Source: TK10-74A sp965217625
Lineage (GTDB): Bacteria; Chloroflexota; Dehalococcoidia; Bin125
Assembly: GCA_965217625.1 (NCBI GenBank)
Contig: OZ244557.1
Location: 2,108,001-2,172,000 of the forward strand
DNA: 64,000 nt
Direction of reading: 5' to 3'
Numbering within the stretch: the stretch's first letter is position 1; the number at the start of each line of letters is the position of its first letter. Positions 19,728-27,872 of this stretch are shown here, piece after piece. The position numbers and the translations under genes were made by a program. The notes under the pieces were generated by a model, which saw only the letters and a list, made by a program, of their open reading frames with translations, was not told where the DNA came from and ran no database searches.

Positions 19728-22259
19728 CTACGCGCCCACCGGCGCCGCCTCGCGCGGCGCTCCGGCGGGCGCCGCCGTCTCCGAGCCGGCCGCGTCGAAG
19801 GCGCCGGGACGCCGCGAGAAGCGATAGCCGCCGCCTTCGTCGTCGGGCTCCCCGTAGTCGACCGTGATGCAGTCGCCCGGCTCGTAGCCGCCGCGCAGCA
19901 GCTCCTTGCTGAGCGGGTTCTCGACCCGGCGCTGGATGATGCGGCGCAGCGGGCGCGCGCCGAAGGCGGGGTCGTAGCCCTCCTTGACGAGCGCCTCCCG
20001 GGCAGCCGGCGTCAGCGCGAAGGTCAGCCCGCGCTCCTCCAGCCGCTGCCGCTCCTCGTCCACCAGCAGGTCGACGATTTGCGTCAGTTCGTCGTGCGTC
20101 AGCGGCTCGAAGACGATCACCTCGTCGAGCCGGTTGAGGAACTCGGGCCGGAAGAAGTCGCGCAGGGCCCGCTCCGCCTTCTCGGCCCGGGCGCGATGCT
20201 CGCCGGCGTCCGCGGCGCGCGAGGCGGAGAGGAAGCCCAGGCCGGATTGCGCCGCGCGCGCCGTGCCCAGGTTGCTGGTCATGATCAGGACGGTGTTGCG
20301 GAAGTCCACGACGCGGCCGTGGCCGTCCGTGAGCCGGCCGTCGTCGAGCACCTGCAGTAGCACGTTGAAGACGTCCGGGTGCGCCTTCTCGATCTCGTCC
20401 AGCAGGATCACCCGATAGGGCCGCCGCCGCACGAGTTCGGTCAGGCCGCCGGCCTCGTCGTAGCCCACGTAGCCGGGGGGGGCGCCCATGATGCGGCTCA
20501 CCGTGTGCGGCTCCTGGTACTCGGACATGTCGAGCCGCAGCAGCGCCTCCTCATCGTCGAACAGGTAGGCCGCCAGGGTCTTCGCGAGCTCCGTCTTGCC
20601 GACGCCGGTGGGGCCCAGGAAGATGAACGAGCCGATGGGCCGCTTGGGATCCTTCAAGCCGGCCCGGGCCCGGCGGATGGCGTCGGCGAGCACGCCGATC
20701 GCCCGGTCCTGGCCGATCACCCGCCGGTGCAGGTCCGTCTCCATGTGCAGCAGCTTCTCGGCCTCAGCCTCGAGCATCCGCGCGACGGGGATGCCCGTCA
20801 TGTCGGCCAGCAAGGCGGCGATGTCCGCCTCGCCGACGTCGGTCGTGATCGCGTGCGCCTGCTCCCACTCCGCCTTGCGCGCCCGGTAGGTCTCCTCGAT
20901 CTGCAGCAGCTCCGACTTGATCCGCGCCGCCGCCTCGAAGTCCTGCCGCGCCGCCGCGGCCTCTTGCTGGTCGCCCAGCTCGCGCACGCGGCGCTCCAGG
21001 TCGGTGACCGGCGCCGGCCGCGACTGGTTGGCGATGACCCGCTTCGAGGCCGCTTCGTCGATCAGGTCGATGGCCTTGTCGGGCAGCTGGCGCTCGGTCA
21101 GGTAGCGCTGACTGAGCCGCACCGCGGCCTCCAGCGCGGCGTCGGTGATGGTCACGCCGTGGTGCGCCTCGTAGCGGGCGCGCAGCCCGCGCAGGATCGC
21201 GATCGAGTCCTCCAGGCTGGGCTCGTCGAGGTAGACCGGCGCGAAGCGACGCTCCAGCGCCGCGTCCTTCTCGATGCGCTGGCGGTACTCGTCGGGCGTG
21301 GTGGCGCCGATCACGTGCAGCTCCCCGCGCGCCAGGGCGGGCTTGAGCATGTTGGCCGCGTCGATGGCGCCCTCGGCCGCGCCCGCCCCCACGACCTGGT
21401 GCAGTTCATCGATGAAGAGGATGACCTGGCCCTCGGCCGCCTTGACCTCGTCCATGACGGCGGTGAGGCGCTCCTCGAACTCGCCGCGGAACTTCGCCCC
21501 GGCCAGCAGTTGCCCCATGTCCAGCGCCAGCACTTGCTTGTCGCGCAGGTTTCGCGGCACGTCGCCGGCCGCGATGCGCTGCGCCAGCCCCTCGACGACG
21601 GCCGTCTTGCCGACGCCCGCCTCCCCGATCACGACCGGGTTGTTCTTGGTCCGCCGGTTGAGGATCTGCATCACCCGCCGCACCTCCGCCTCGCGGCCGA
21701 TGACCGGGTCCAGCTTCGACTCGCGGGCCAGCAGGGTGAGATCCGTCGTGTACTTGCGCAGCGAGCCGTAGCGCGACTCGGCCGTGGGCTCGGTCACGCG
21801 ATGGCTGCCGCGGATGCGCTGCAGGGCGTCGTAGATGCGCTCCTGGCTAAGGCCGTGCTCGCGCAGGATGCTGGCCCCGTTCTCGTAGGGGCGGGGGCCG
21901 TCGGTGATCGCGGTGATCGCGATCAGCAGGTGCTCGACGCCGACGTATTCGTCCTTGAGGCGGGCCGCCTCGGCGTTGGCGCGCTCCAGCATCTTGACGA
22001 CGCGCGGCGTCGTGTAGACCTGCACGACGTCCTGCGCCAGCTTGGGCGATTGCGCCAGCGCCGCCTCGGCCTGCCCGGCGAGCCGTTTGGTATCGACCTC
22101 CAGTGCCTCGAAGATCTGCGCCGCCAGGCCGCCCTCGGTCGCGAGGGCCAGCAGCACGTGCTCGACGTCCCACTGGTTGTGGCGGCTGCGCCGCACGAGA
22201 TCCTGGCTGGCCGCCAGCACCTTCTGCGCCTGCTCCGTGAAGCGGTCTTGTCGCATCAT
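19728..22259 (-). CDS. AAA+ unfoldase ClpB/ClpC (short middle domain)
   Basis: An 843-residue Hsp100 ATPase. The N-terminal Clp repeat domain starts RFTEQAQKVLAASQDLVRR; the first AAA+ module has VVIGEAGVGKTAVVEGLAQ and LFIDELHQVVGAG; a short coiled-coil middle domain (about 410-450, around QDFEAAARIKSELLQIEE) follows; the second module has FLGPTGVGKTELAKTLA, MSEYQEPHTVSRIMGAPPGY and VILLDEIEKAHPDVFN. ClpB normally has a much longer middle domain, so this short one is more ClpC-like, although its place in an hspR-dnaJ operon is typical for ClpB. ClpS, a substrate adaptor for Clp ATPases, is encoded at 45141. It either disaggregates proteins with DnaK/DnaJ or feeds ClpP. Confidence 0.9.
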   Translation of the reverse strand: MMRQDRFTEQAQKVLAASQDLVRRSRHNQWDVEHVLLALATEGGLAAQIFEALEVDTKRLAGQAEAALAQSPKLAQDVVQVYTTPRVVKMLERANAEAARLKDEYVGVEHLLIAITAITDGPRPYENGASILREHGLSQERIYDALQRIRGSHRVTEPTAESRYGSLRKYTTDLTLLARESKLDPVIGREAEVRRVMQILNRRTKNNPVVIGEAGVGKTAVVEGLAQRIAAGDVPRNLRDKQVLALDMGQLLAGAKFRGEFEERLTAVMDEVKAAEGQVILFIDELHQVVGAGAAEGAIDAANMLKPALARGELHVIGATTPDEYRQRIEKDAALERRFAPVYLDEPSLEDSIAILRGLRARYEAHHGVTITDAALEAAVRLSQRYLTERQLPDKAIDLIDEAASKRVIANQSRPAPVTDLERRVRELGDQQEAAAARQDFEAAARIKSELLQIEETYRARKAEWEQAHAITTDVGEADIAALLADMTGIPVARMLEAEAEKLLHMETDLHRRVIGQDRAIGVLADAIRRARAGLKDPKRPIGSFIFLGPTGVGKTELAKTLAAYLFDDEEALLRLDMSEYQEPHTVSRIMGAPPGYVGYDEAGGLTELVRRRPYRVILLDEIEKAHPDVFNVLLQVLDDGRLTDGHGRVVDFRNTVLIMTSNLGTARAAQSGLGFLSASRAADAGEHRARAEKAERALRDFFRPEFLNRLDEVIVFEPLTHDELTQIVDLLVDEERQRLEERGLTFALTPAAREALVKEGYDPAFGARPLRRIIQRRVENPLSKELLRGGYEPGDCITVDYGEPDDEGGGYRFSRRPGAFDAAGSETAAPAGAPREAAPVGA

Positions 22260-22287
22260 CGCTGTCGCTCCCTGTCCCTTCCGCGCG

Positions 22288-22695
22288 TCAGCCGTCCGCC
22301 GGGGCGCCGCCGGTGCGGCCCGGGTCGACGGGCCGCGGCGCCGGCAGGTGGCGGTCGCGTTCGCGCTGCAGGTCGTCGCGCAGCCGCGCGATCTCCGCCT
22401 GCAGCTCCTGCATGCGTTCCATGAGATTGAGGATCACGTCGACGCCGGCCAGGTTGCAGCCCAACTCGTCGACGAGCGTGCGAATGCGGCGCAGACGTTC
22501 GATGTCGTGGTCGGAGTACATGCGCACGCCGCCGCGCGACCGCGCCGGGCGCACGAGGCCCTCGCGTTCGTAGGTGCGCAGCGTTTGCGCGTGCACGTCG
22601 AGCATGCGCGCGGCCACGCTGATGACGTACAGCGGCTCGCCGCCGTGCTGCTCGATCCGCACGCGGATGCGCTCCCGGGCCTCTCGCTCCATCAT
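22288..22695 (-). CDS. hspR: MerR-family heat-shock repressor HspR
   Basis: A 135-residue MerR-type regulator. The winged helix-turn-helix is at about 20-90 (YVISVAARMLDVHAQTLRTY, then EREGLVRPARSRGGVRMYSD), followed by a coiled coil (about 85-120) and a Pro-rich tail. HspR typically represses dnaK/dnaJ/clpB operons by binding HAIR inverted repeats, often with DnaK as co-repressor. The gene overlaps the end of dnaJ by ATGA and lies just upstream of the Clp ATPase gene, giving a dnaJ-hspR-clp operon. A HAIR-like site is present at 23858-23878. HspR over another MerR member is supported by this context. Confidence 0.88.
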   Translation of the reverse strand: MMEREARERIRVRIEQHGGEPLYVISVAARMLDVHAQTLRTYEREGLVRPARSRGGVRMYSDHDIERLRRIRTLVDELGCNLAGVDVILNLMERMQELQAEIARLRDDLQRERDRHLPAPRPVDPGRTGGAPADG

Positions 22696-23789
22696 GCCGT
22701 CCTCGCATCCCCGGCGCCGGCCGGCGCATCGCGGCCGGGCGCGGCCGCGCCGCCGTCCGACTCCAACTCGCGCAGCCGCTCGAACAGCGCCCGGCGCTCG
22801 TCGTCGATCTGCTCCGGCAGGACGACGCGCACCTTGGCGAACAGATCGCCGGCGCGGTCGCGCTTCATCACCGGCATGCCCTTGCCGGCCAGACGGAAGA
22901 CGCGGCCGTTCTGCGTCGCCGGGGGCACCTGCAGGGCGAGCTGGCCCGTGATCGTGGGCACGATCACCTCGCCGCCCAGCAGCGCCGTCGTCAGGCCGAC
23001 GGGTACCTCGGTGTGCAGCGCCGACCCCCGGCGCTCGAAGCGCGGGTCCGTCGCGACCTCGACCTCCAGCACGACGTCGCCCGGGGGGCCGCCGGCGCGG
23101 CCGGGACCGCCCTTGCCGCGCAGCCGGATCTTGGCGCCGGTCTCGATGCCGGCGGGGATCGTGACCTCGATCCGCTTGTCGCCGCGCGTGCGGCCCTGGC
23201 CCAGGCACTCGTGGCAGATGGCGGCGCCGACCCGGCCGCCGCCGGCGCAGGCCGTGCACGGCTCGATCGTCGGCAGGCGCACGGTGCGCGTGCTGCCCGA
23301 GAAGGCCTCGGCCAGCGAGACGGTCACCTGCTGGCGCAGCTCCTCGCCCTTGCGGGGGCGCGGGCCGGCCGGGCCGCCGCCGCGGAACAGCCGCTCGAAG
23401 ACGCCATCGTCGCTCCCACCGCCGAATGTCCCGCCCCCACCGCCGAAGACGTCGCCCAGGCCGCCGAAGGGCCCGCCCTGGCCGCCGAACTCGAAGCGGA
23501 CGCCGCCGGACCCGCGCCGCCCGCGGGCGAAGCCGCCCTGGCGCTGCGCCTCCTCGAGTTGCTCGGCGTGCATCCAGCGATCGCCCCACTTGTTGTAGGC
23601 GGCGCGCTTCTTCTCGTCGCCCAGGACCTCGTGGGCCTCGTTGATCGCCTTGAAGCGGGCCTCGGCGGCCTTGTCGCCGCCGGTGACGTCGGGGTGGTAC
23701 TTGCGCGCCAGACGCCGGTAGGCGGACTGGATGTCCTTTGGCGTGGCGCCGTGCTTGACGCCCAGGGTTCGGTAGTAGTCGTTGGCCAT
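22692..23789 (-). CDS. DnaJ/CbpA-type co-chaperone with reduced zinc region
   Basis: A 365-residue Hsp40. The J domain (residues 1-70) has the HPD motif in RKYHPDVTGGDKAAEARFKA; a Gly/Phe-rich region follows (about 95-150). The zinc-finger region contains only two cysteine pairs, CTAC and CHEC, instead of the four CxxCxGxG repeats of full DnaJ, so at most one zinc site is left. The C-terminal substrate-binding domains follow (IPAGIETGAKIRLRGKG, PGDVVLEVEV). I start at 23789 (MANDYYRTLG); upstream in-frame codons are not J-domain-like. First gene of the dnaJ-hspR-clp operon. It would stimulate DnaK, which is not in the window. Confidence 0.9.
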   Translation of the reverse strand: MANDYYRTLGVKHGATPKDIQSAYRRLARKYHPDVTGGDKAAEARFKAINEAHEVLGDEKKRAAYNKWGDRWMHAEQLEEAQRQGGFARGRRGSGGVRFEFGGQGGPFGGLGDVFGGGGGTFGGGSDDGVFERLFRGGGPAGPRPRKGEELRQQVTVSLAEAFSGSTRTVRLPTIEPCTACAGGGRVGAAICHECLGQGRTRGDKRIEVTIPAGIETGAKIRLRGKGGPGRAGGPPGDVVLEVEVATDPRFERRGSALHTEVPVGLTTALLGGEVIVPTITGQLALQVPPATQNGRVFRLAGKGMPVMKRDRAGDLFAKVRVVLPEQIDDERRALFERLRELESDGGAAAPGRDAPAGAGDARTA

Positions 23790-23857
23790 GGTGGTCCGCC
23801 TGGGGTCATGATATGAGACACGCCAATAGATGACCAGTGCTTCTGGATACGATGAGA

Positions 23858-23878
23858 GTTGATAGGTAAACACTCAAG
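23858..23878. promoter_or_regulatory. HAIR-like operator for HspR
   Basis: GTTGATA (23858-23864), 7 nt, then ACTCAAG (23872-23878). The known HAIR element is CTTGAGT-N7-ACTCAAG: the right half is a perfect match and the left keeps the TTGA core. It lies between the divergent dnaJ and hsp20 starts and 4 bp before the -35 box of hsp20, so one site could control both directions. Confidence 0.6.
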
Positions 23879-23882
23879 TCTG

Positions 23883-23911
23883 TTGACATCCGATTCGCGC
23901 GGACGTACGAT
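23883..23911 (+). promoter_or_regulatory. Promoter of hsp20
   Basis: TTGACA (23883-23888) matches the sigma70 -35 consensus exactly and TACGAT (23906-23911) fits the -10 box, with an ideal 17-nt spacer. It is the best canonical promoter in the window and abuts the HAIR-like site. Confidence 0.75.
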
Positions 23912-23972
23912 TCTGTCAGTCGGGTGGAATCCAGTCCCGCCCAAGCAGTTCTTTGGAAAGGAACCGACCCAG

Positions 23973-24458
23973 ATGCCTCGTACCATGATTGTTCCCCGCA
24001 CCCGCACCGTTCGCGACCCCTTCCAGGACGTGCGACAGCTCATGCGTCGCGCCTTCGATGACATGCCCGGCTGGTTCGACGACCTGCCCGCCGTCGGCGC
24101 ACCCACCGAGCGCGGTCACACGCTCCCCCTCGACGTCTTCGAGTCGGCGGACGGGCTGACCGTCGAGGCCTCGCTGCCGGGCATCGCCGCGGACGACGTG
24201 GAGGTCACCCTGGAGAAGGGCAAGCTCTCGATCCGCGCCGGGAAGCCCGCGCCGGAGGAGGGAGAGGAGACGGCGGACGACGGCCGCACCTACTTCCTGC
24301 GGGAGCGCCACCACGGCGTCAACGCGCGCAGCATCCTCATCGGCGACGGCTACGACCCGGACTCCGTGCAGGGCAGCCTGAAGGAGGGCGTCCTCACGAT
24401 CAGCGTGCAGAAGGCCGCCCGGGCCCAGCCGCGGCAGGTCGTGATCAGCGGCGCCTAG
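23973..24458 (+). CDS. Hsp20/alpha-crystallin small heat-shock protein
   Basis: A 161-residue small heat-shock protein that binds unfolding proteins as an ATP-independent holdase. The alpha-crystallin domain spans about 45-150: PLDVFESADGLTVEASLPGI, DDVEVTLEKGKLSIRAGKP, and the conserved GVLTISVQKA near the end. The N-terminal segment is basic, then has FQDVRQLMRRAFDDMPGWFD, usual for the family. A GGAAAGGA ribosome-binding site precedes ATG 23973; an upstream in-frame codon at 23859 would run through the promoter and is rejected. It is divergent from dnaJ and probably under HspR control. Confidence 0.93.
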   Translation: MPRTMIVPRTRTVRDPFQDVRQLMRRAFDDMPGWFDDLPAVGAPTERGHTLPLDVFESADGLTVEASLPGIAADDVEVTLEKGKLSIRAGKPAPEEGEETADDGRTYFLRERHHGVNARSILIGDGYDPDSVQGSLKEGVLTISVQKAARAQPRQVVISGA

Positions 24459-24510
24459 CCGCCCCGCGCCCCGCGGGGTCCATCCCCGCCAGGCCTGCCG
24501 CGCTGCGGCC

Positions 24511-24665
24511 ACGTTCCCCCTCTCCATCGCCCGGATGGGGAGGGGGCCAGGGGGTGGTCTTCTTATCCCCTCTCCCTCTGGGAGAGGGCCAGGGTGAGGG
24601 TCTGCGCAGGCTGAGGGGCCCTCACCCCAACCCTCTCCCTCAGGGAGAGGGGGCCGGGGGGATGG
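24511..24665. repeat. Cluster of three palindromic repeat units (F, G, H)
   Basis: Unit F: CCCCCTCTCCATC (24516-24528) with GATGGGGAGGGGG (24534-24546), one mismatch. Unit G: CCCCTCTCCC (24567-24576) with GGGAGAGGG (24580-24588), followed by CCAGGGTGAGGG; this is the uninterrupted counterpart of the copy split by the insertion sequence. Unit H: CCCTCTCCCT (24631-24640) with AGGGAGAGGG (24642-24651). The cluster separates hsp20 from the convergent binding-protein gene and could end transcripts from both sides. Confidence 0.8.
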
Positions 24666-24683
24666 TTCAGAAGCGGCGGACTG

Positions 24684-26906
24684 CTACGTGCTCACGCCCA
24701 GCTGGCGGGCGTTGAGGCCCGGGTCCGAGTGCAGCCAGCCCTCGTAGCTGATGTCCTTCCGCGCCCCGTGCTGGTGCGAGAGGTTGAACAGCGGGATGTT
24801 GTACGCCTCCTCGTACCAAATCACGGCCGCGTCCCAATAGAGATCGTCTCGTGTCTTCGGATCGAACGTTGACTTCGCCGCGTCGATGAGCGCTTGAAAT
24901 TCCAGGTACTCCGGCAGGAAGTCATCGTCCGGGTTCGTGTGCGAGTAGGGATTGCCGATCCCCCCGATGATGGACCAGGCGAAGCCGGGGCCCGCCGGCG
25001 ACCCGTGCTTGGTCGCCCCGTTCTGACTCATCAGGAAGGGGTAGGGCACCGCGTGCTGGCGAATCTCCTGCAGCGCGCCCATGAGGCCCACGTAGTCCAC
25101 CTCGCACACGAAGCCGACGTCGTTCAGGTACTGCTGGATGGCCGGCATCCAGCGCTCGTCGCCCCAGAGGCCGGTCCCGATGAACAACCGGATCTCGACG
25201 CCGACCTGGCCCGCCTCCTCGAGCAGGGCGCGGGCCTTGTCCGGGTCGTAGTCCCGGTAGCCGGAGGAACCCAGCGGCAGGTCGTAGCCGGCCGGGAAGG
25301 GCGAGACGGCCGGCAGCTCGTAGCCGGACAGCAGGTTGGCGATGATCGCCTCCCGGTCGATGGCGTAGTTGGCCGCCTCCCGCACGCGCTTGTCGCGCCA
25401 GGGGTTCGGGCCGCCCGTGATCGGGTCGAGGCTCTGGTTGATCGGCAGCTCGAGCCCCATGACGCGCAGACCCGAGATGGTGATCACGTGGTGGTCGTCC
25501 GACGCCTCAAACAGCGCGGCGCCGTCCGGGCTGAGGCGGTCGGCGACGTCGATCTCGCCCGCCTCCAGGGCGGCGATGCGGCCCGACTCCTCCGGGAAGT
25601 AGCGAGCGGTCACCGTCTTGGCCCAGTTGCCGTAGTAGTGGAACGGACCTTCGTCGGCGGGGTTGGGGAAGAACCAGTCGTCCCAGCGTTCGCTGACCAA
25701 CTCCTGGTCCGGCGTGAAGGAGACGAACGTATAGGGGCCAAAGCCGACCGGGTTGCGGGCGAAGTGCTGGTCCCCGTGCTCGACGATGTAGTCCCGCGGC
25801 GCCACGAGGGTGTTGTTCCCTCCCGTCTGCTCGGGCGCGTTCACGTTGGGCGGGTCCATGGTGACGTGCAGGCTGAGGTCGTCGACCACTTGCAGGTCGC
25901 CGACAAAGCTCATGCGCGCGCCGATCCCGCTCACGTAGTCCGGGTTGTACTCGGCGCGGCCCAGGTTGCGTTCGAACCACCACTGCAGGCGCTCGGCGTC
26001 GAGCGGCTCGCCGTCGTGGAAGGCGATGCCGGGCTGGAGCGTGATCAGCATGGCGCCGTTGTCATCCACGTACTCCCAGTTCGCGAAACCGCCGGACGCG
26101 AGGTAATTGCGCCCGCGGTCGGTGGCGTAGAGCGTGTCGAAGTGCAGGTAGTTGGTGACCCCGGTGCCGCCCTGGTCCGTGTTGACGTCCAGGGAGGCCG
26201 GGAAGGCGGGGTAGCCGATGGTCAGCGTGGCCTCCGTGTCGTATCGGCTGACCATGGGGGCCGCGTCTTCCTCGTCGCGCATGGTGGCGGCGTCGGCGGC
26301 CTCGCGGGCCGCGTCGGCGGCCTCTTGGGCCGCCGCGACGGCCGCCGCGGCGGTCTCGGCCGCGGCGGCGGACGCCTCTCCGGCGGCAGCCGCAGCCGCA
26401 GCGGCGGCATCGGCCGCGGCCTGGGCGGCGGCGGCAGCGGCAGCGGTATCCTCGGCGCCCGCCTCCCGCGCGGCTGCGGCGGCGGCCTCGGCGGCATCGG
26501 CAGCCGCCTGCGCGACGGCGGCGGCGCCCGCGTCGCCGGCGGCCCGGGCCGCGTCGGCCGCATCGGCTGCCGCGTCGGCGGCCGCCTGGGCGGCAGCGGC
26601 CGCCTGTTCGGCGTCATCGGATTCGGCCGCTTCGGCCGCCAGGGCGGAGGCCGCCTCGGCGGCTTCGGCGGCGCGGCCCGCGGCATCGGCGGCGGCGCTG
26701 GCGGCGGACGCCGCGGCGGCGGCGTCACTCGCGGCCGCCGCGACCGCCGACGAGTCGACGACCGCCGGCGCGGCGTCATCGTCGTCGTCGCCGCCGCAGC
26801 CGACCAGCGCCAGGCCGGCCGCGCCAACGCCCGCCTTGGCGCTGGCTCCCAACATGGTGCGACGCGAGATCTTCCGCTGTCGCAGGGCGGTCCAGTAGTT
26901 GCTCAT
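24684..26906 (-). CDS. ABC transporter substrate-binding lipoprotein with Ala-rich stalk, second copy
   Basis: A 740-residue family 5 binding protein. The signal peptide is nearly the same as that at 6656: KISRRTMLGASAKAGVG then LALVGC, i.e. Tat motif and lipobox. An Ala-rich stalk of about 180 residues follows, then the SBP domain (TLTIGYPAFPASLDVNTDQG, ITLQPGIAFHDGEPLDAERL, KRVREAANYAIDREAIIANL). The binding domain differs clearly from the first copy, so ligands probably differ. No permease or ATPase gene is adjacent; it stands alone between repeat clusters and may use a transporter encoded elsewhere or the permeases at 9224-11049. AAGGGAA precedes ATG 26906. Confidence 0.9.
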   Translation of the reverse strand: MSNYWTALRQRKISRRTMLGASAKAGVGAAGLALVGCGGDDDDDAAPAVVDSSAVAAAASDAAAAASAASAAADAAGRAAEAAEAASALAAEAAESDDAEQAAAAAQAAADAAADAADAARAAGDAGAAAVAQAAADAAEAAAAAAREAGAEDTAAAAAAAQAAADAAAAAAAAAGEASAAAAETAAAAVAAAQEAADAAREAADAATMRDEEDAAPMVSRYDTEATLTIGYPAFPASLDVNTDQGGTGVTNYLHFDTLYATDRGRNYLASGGFANWEYVDDNGAMLITLQPGIAFHDGEPLDAERLQWWFERNLGRAEYNPDYVSGIGARMSFVGDLQVVDDLSLHVTMDPPNVNAPEQTGGNNTLVAPRDYIVEHGDQHFARNPVGFGPYTFVSFTPDQELVSERWDDWFFPNPADEGPFHYYGNWAKTVTARYFPEESGRIAALEAGEIDVADRLSPDGAALFEASDDHHVITISGLRVMGLELPINQSLDPITGGPNPWRDKRVREAANYAIDREAIIANLLSGYELPAVSPFPAGYDLPLGSSGYRDYDPDKARALLEEAGQVGVEIRLFIGTGLWGDERWMPAIQQYLNDVGFVCEVDYVGLMGALQEIRQHAVPYPFLMSQNGATKHGSPAGPGFAWSIIGGIGNPYSHTNPDDDFLPEYLEFQALIDAAKSTFDPKTRDDLYWDAAVIWYEEAYNIPLFNLSHQHGARKDISYEGWLHSDPGLNARQLGVST

Positions 26907-26976
26907 GGTTGATTCCCTTCTGTGGAACGCGGACGCCGGCCACCTGGGGACGGGCTCGCGAAACCAGAGCGCGCAC

Positions 26977-27007
26977 ATTATGACGCCTAGGTGGGGGGCC
27001 AGGTCAA
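26977..27007 (-). promoter_or_regulatory. Probable promoter of the second binding-protein gene
   Basis: On the minus strand TTGACC (27002-27007) and CATAAT (26977-26982) are separated by 19 nt and lie about 70 bp upstream of the start codon. The long untranslated leader parallels that of the first binding-protein gene. Confidence 0.5.
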
Positions 27008-27147
27008 GGGTTTTGGGGCAAGCGATTGCTTTACACGTGACGGAATAGGTGATGGGGGCAACGGTCCCTCCCTGTCCATGCTCCGCCAGCGGGTGGAGAG
27101 GTTCTGGCCCCCGCGGGCCTCGCCACCAATCCCGCCGCGCCGCGGTC

Positions 27148-27196
27148 ACGTTCCCCCTCTCCATCGTCCAGATGGAGAGGGGGACAGGGGGTGAGG
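27148..27196. repeat. Palindromic intergenic repeat, unit I
   Basis: Arms CCCCCTCTCCATC (27153-27165) and GATGGAGAGGGGG (27171-27183) pair perfectly over 13 bp around GTCCA, then ACAGGGGGTGAGG. It lies upstream of the second binding-protein gene, opposite the F-H cluster. The rest of 26907-27248 holds the promoter above and nothing else I recognise. Confidence 0.8.
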
Positions 27197-27248
27197 TCGG
27201 CCGCCCCCCCGCTTGACGGGCGCGCCGCGCCGACCGCAGGCTGAAGCC

Positions 27249-27794
27249 ATGCCCACCCGCAGCATCGCCCTGCTCTTCGACGACGCCACCGCCGGCGACA
27301 TCGATCTGCTGCGCACGCTCTACGACCGCGACCGCGTCGACGGCGCGCCGCCGCACGTGCCCGTCGTCGCCCCCTTCGACGAGAACACGCCGGCGGCGGA
27401 TCTGCTGGAGATGATCGGGCTGATCGTGGCCGTGCATCCGCCGTTCATGCTGCAGCTGGGCGCGCCGGAGCAGTTCTTCGACGGCGACGACCAGTTGCTC
27501 CAGTTCGTCGCCACGCAGGGGGCCGAGGAGTCGCAGCGACTGTCGGAGGCGCTCTATCGCGACATCTTTCCCCACCACCGCCCCGGCGACGCGGAGGACT
27601 CGCCCCTGCGGCGCCCGGCGCTGACCGTGGGGCGCTTCACCCGCGCCGACGAGGCCGCCGGCGCCGCGCGGCAGCTGGCCGCGAAGTCGTACTTCTGCGT
27701 CATTACGCAGGTGGCCATGCTGGAGGCCGGCGACGACGGCGGCTGGACGATCCTGCACACCGCCGACCTGGGATCGATGATCTCCACTCCCTGA
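27249..27794 (+). CDS. 2'-5' RNA ligase-like (2H phosphoesterase) protein, degenerate motifs
   Basis: A 181-residue protein that resembles 2H phosphoesterases in layout: N-terminal SIALLFDD, first motif region PPHVPVVAPF, middle FMLQLGAPEQFF and ALYRDIFPHHRPG, second motif region RPALTVGRFT, and the C-terminal strand VAMLEAGDDGGWTILHTADL. Active members have two HxT motifs; here the first is His-Val-Pro and the second has Ala where His is expected (PALTVGR instead of PHLTVGR). It is thus probably inactive or altered, perhaps an RNA- or nucleotide-binding remnant. Start at 27249 gives the conserved strand at the N-terminus. The assignment rests on pattern only. Confidence 0.6.
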   Translation: MPTRSIALLFDDATAGDIDLLRTLYDRDRVDGAPPHVPVVAPFDENTPAADLLEMIGLIVAVHPPFMLQLGAPEQFFDGDDQLLQFVATQGAEESQRLSEALYRDIFPHHRPGDAEDSPLRRPALTVGRFTRADEAAGAARQLAAKSYFCVITQVAMLEAGDDGGWTILHTADLGSMISTP

Positions 27795-27872
27795 GACCAC
27801 AGTGCCGCGGGCGCGCTAAGATCGCCCCAGGGCCCTCCGCCCGGCGGAGCGCCCAGTGCAGGGGGTGCGGTC

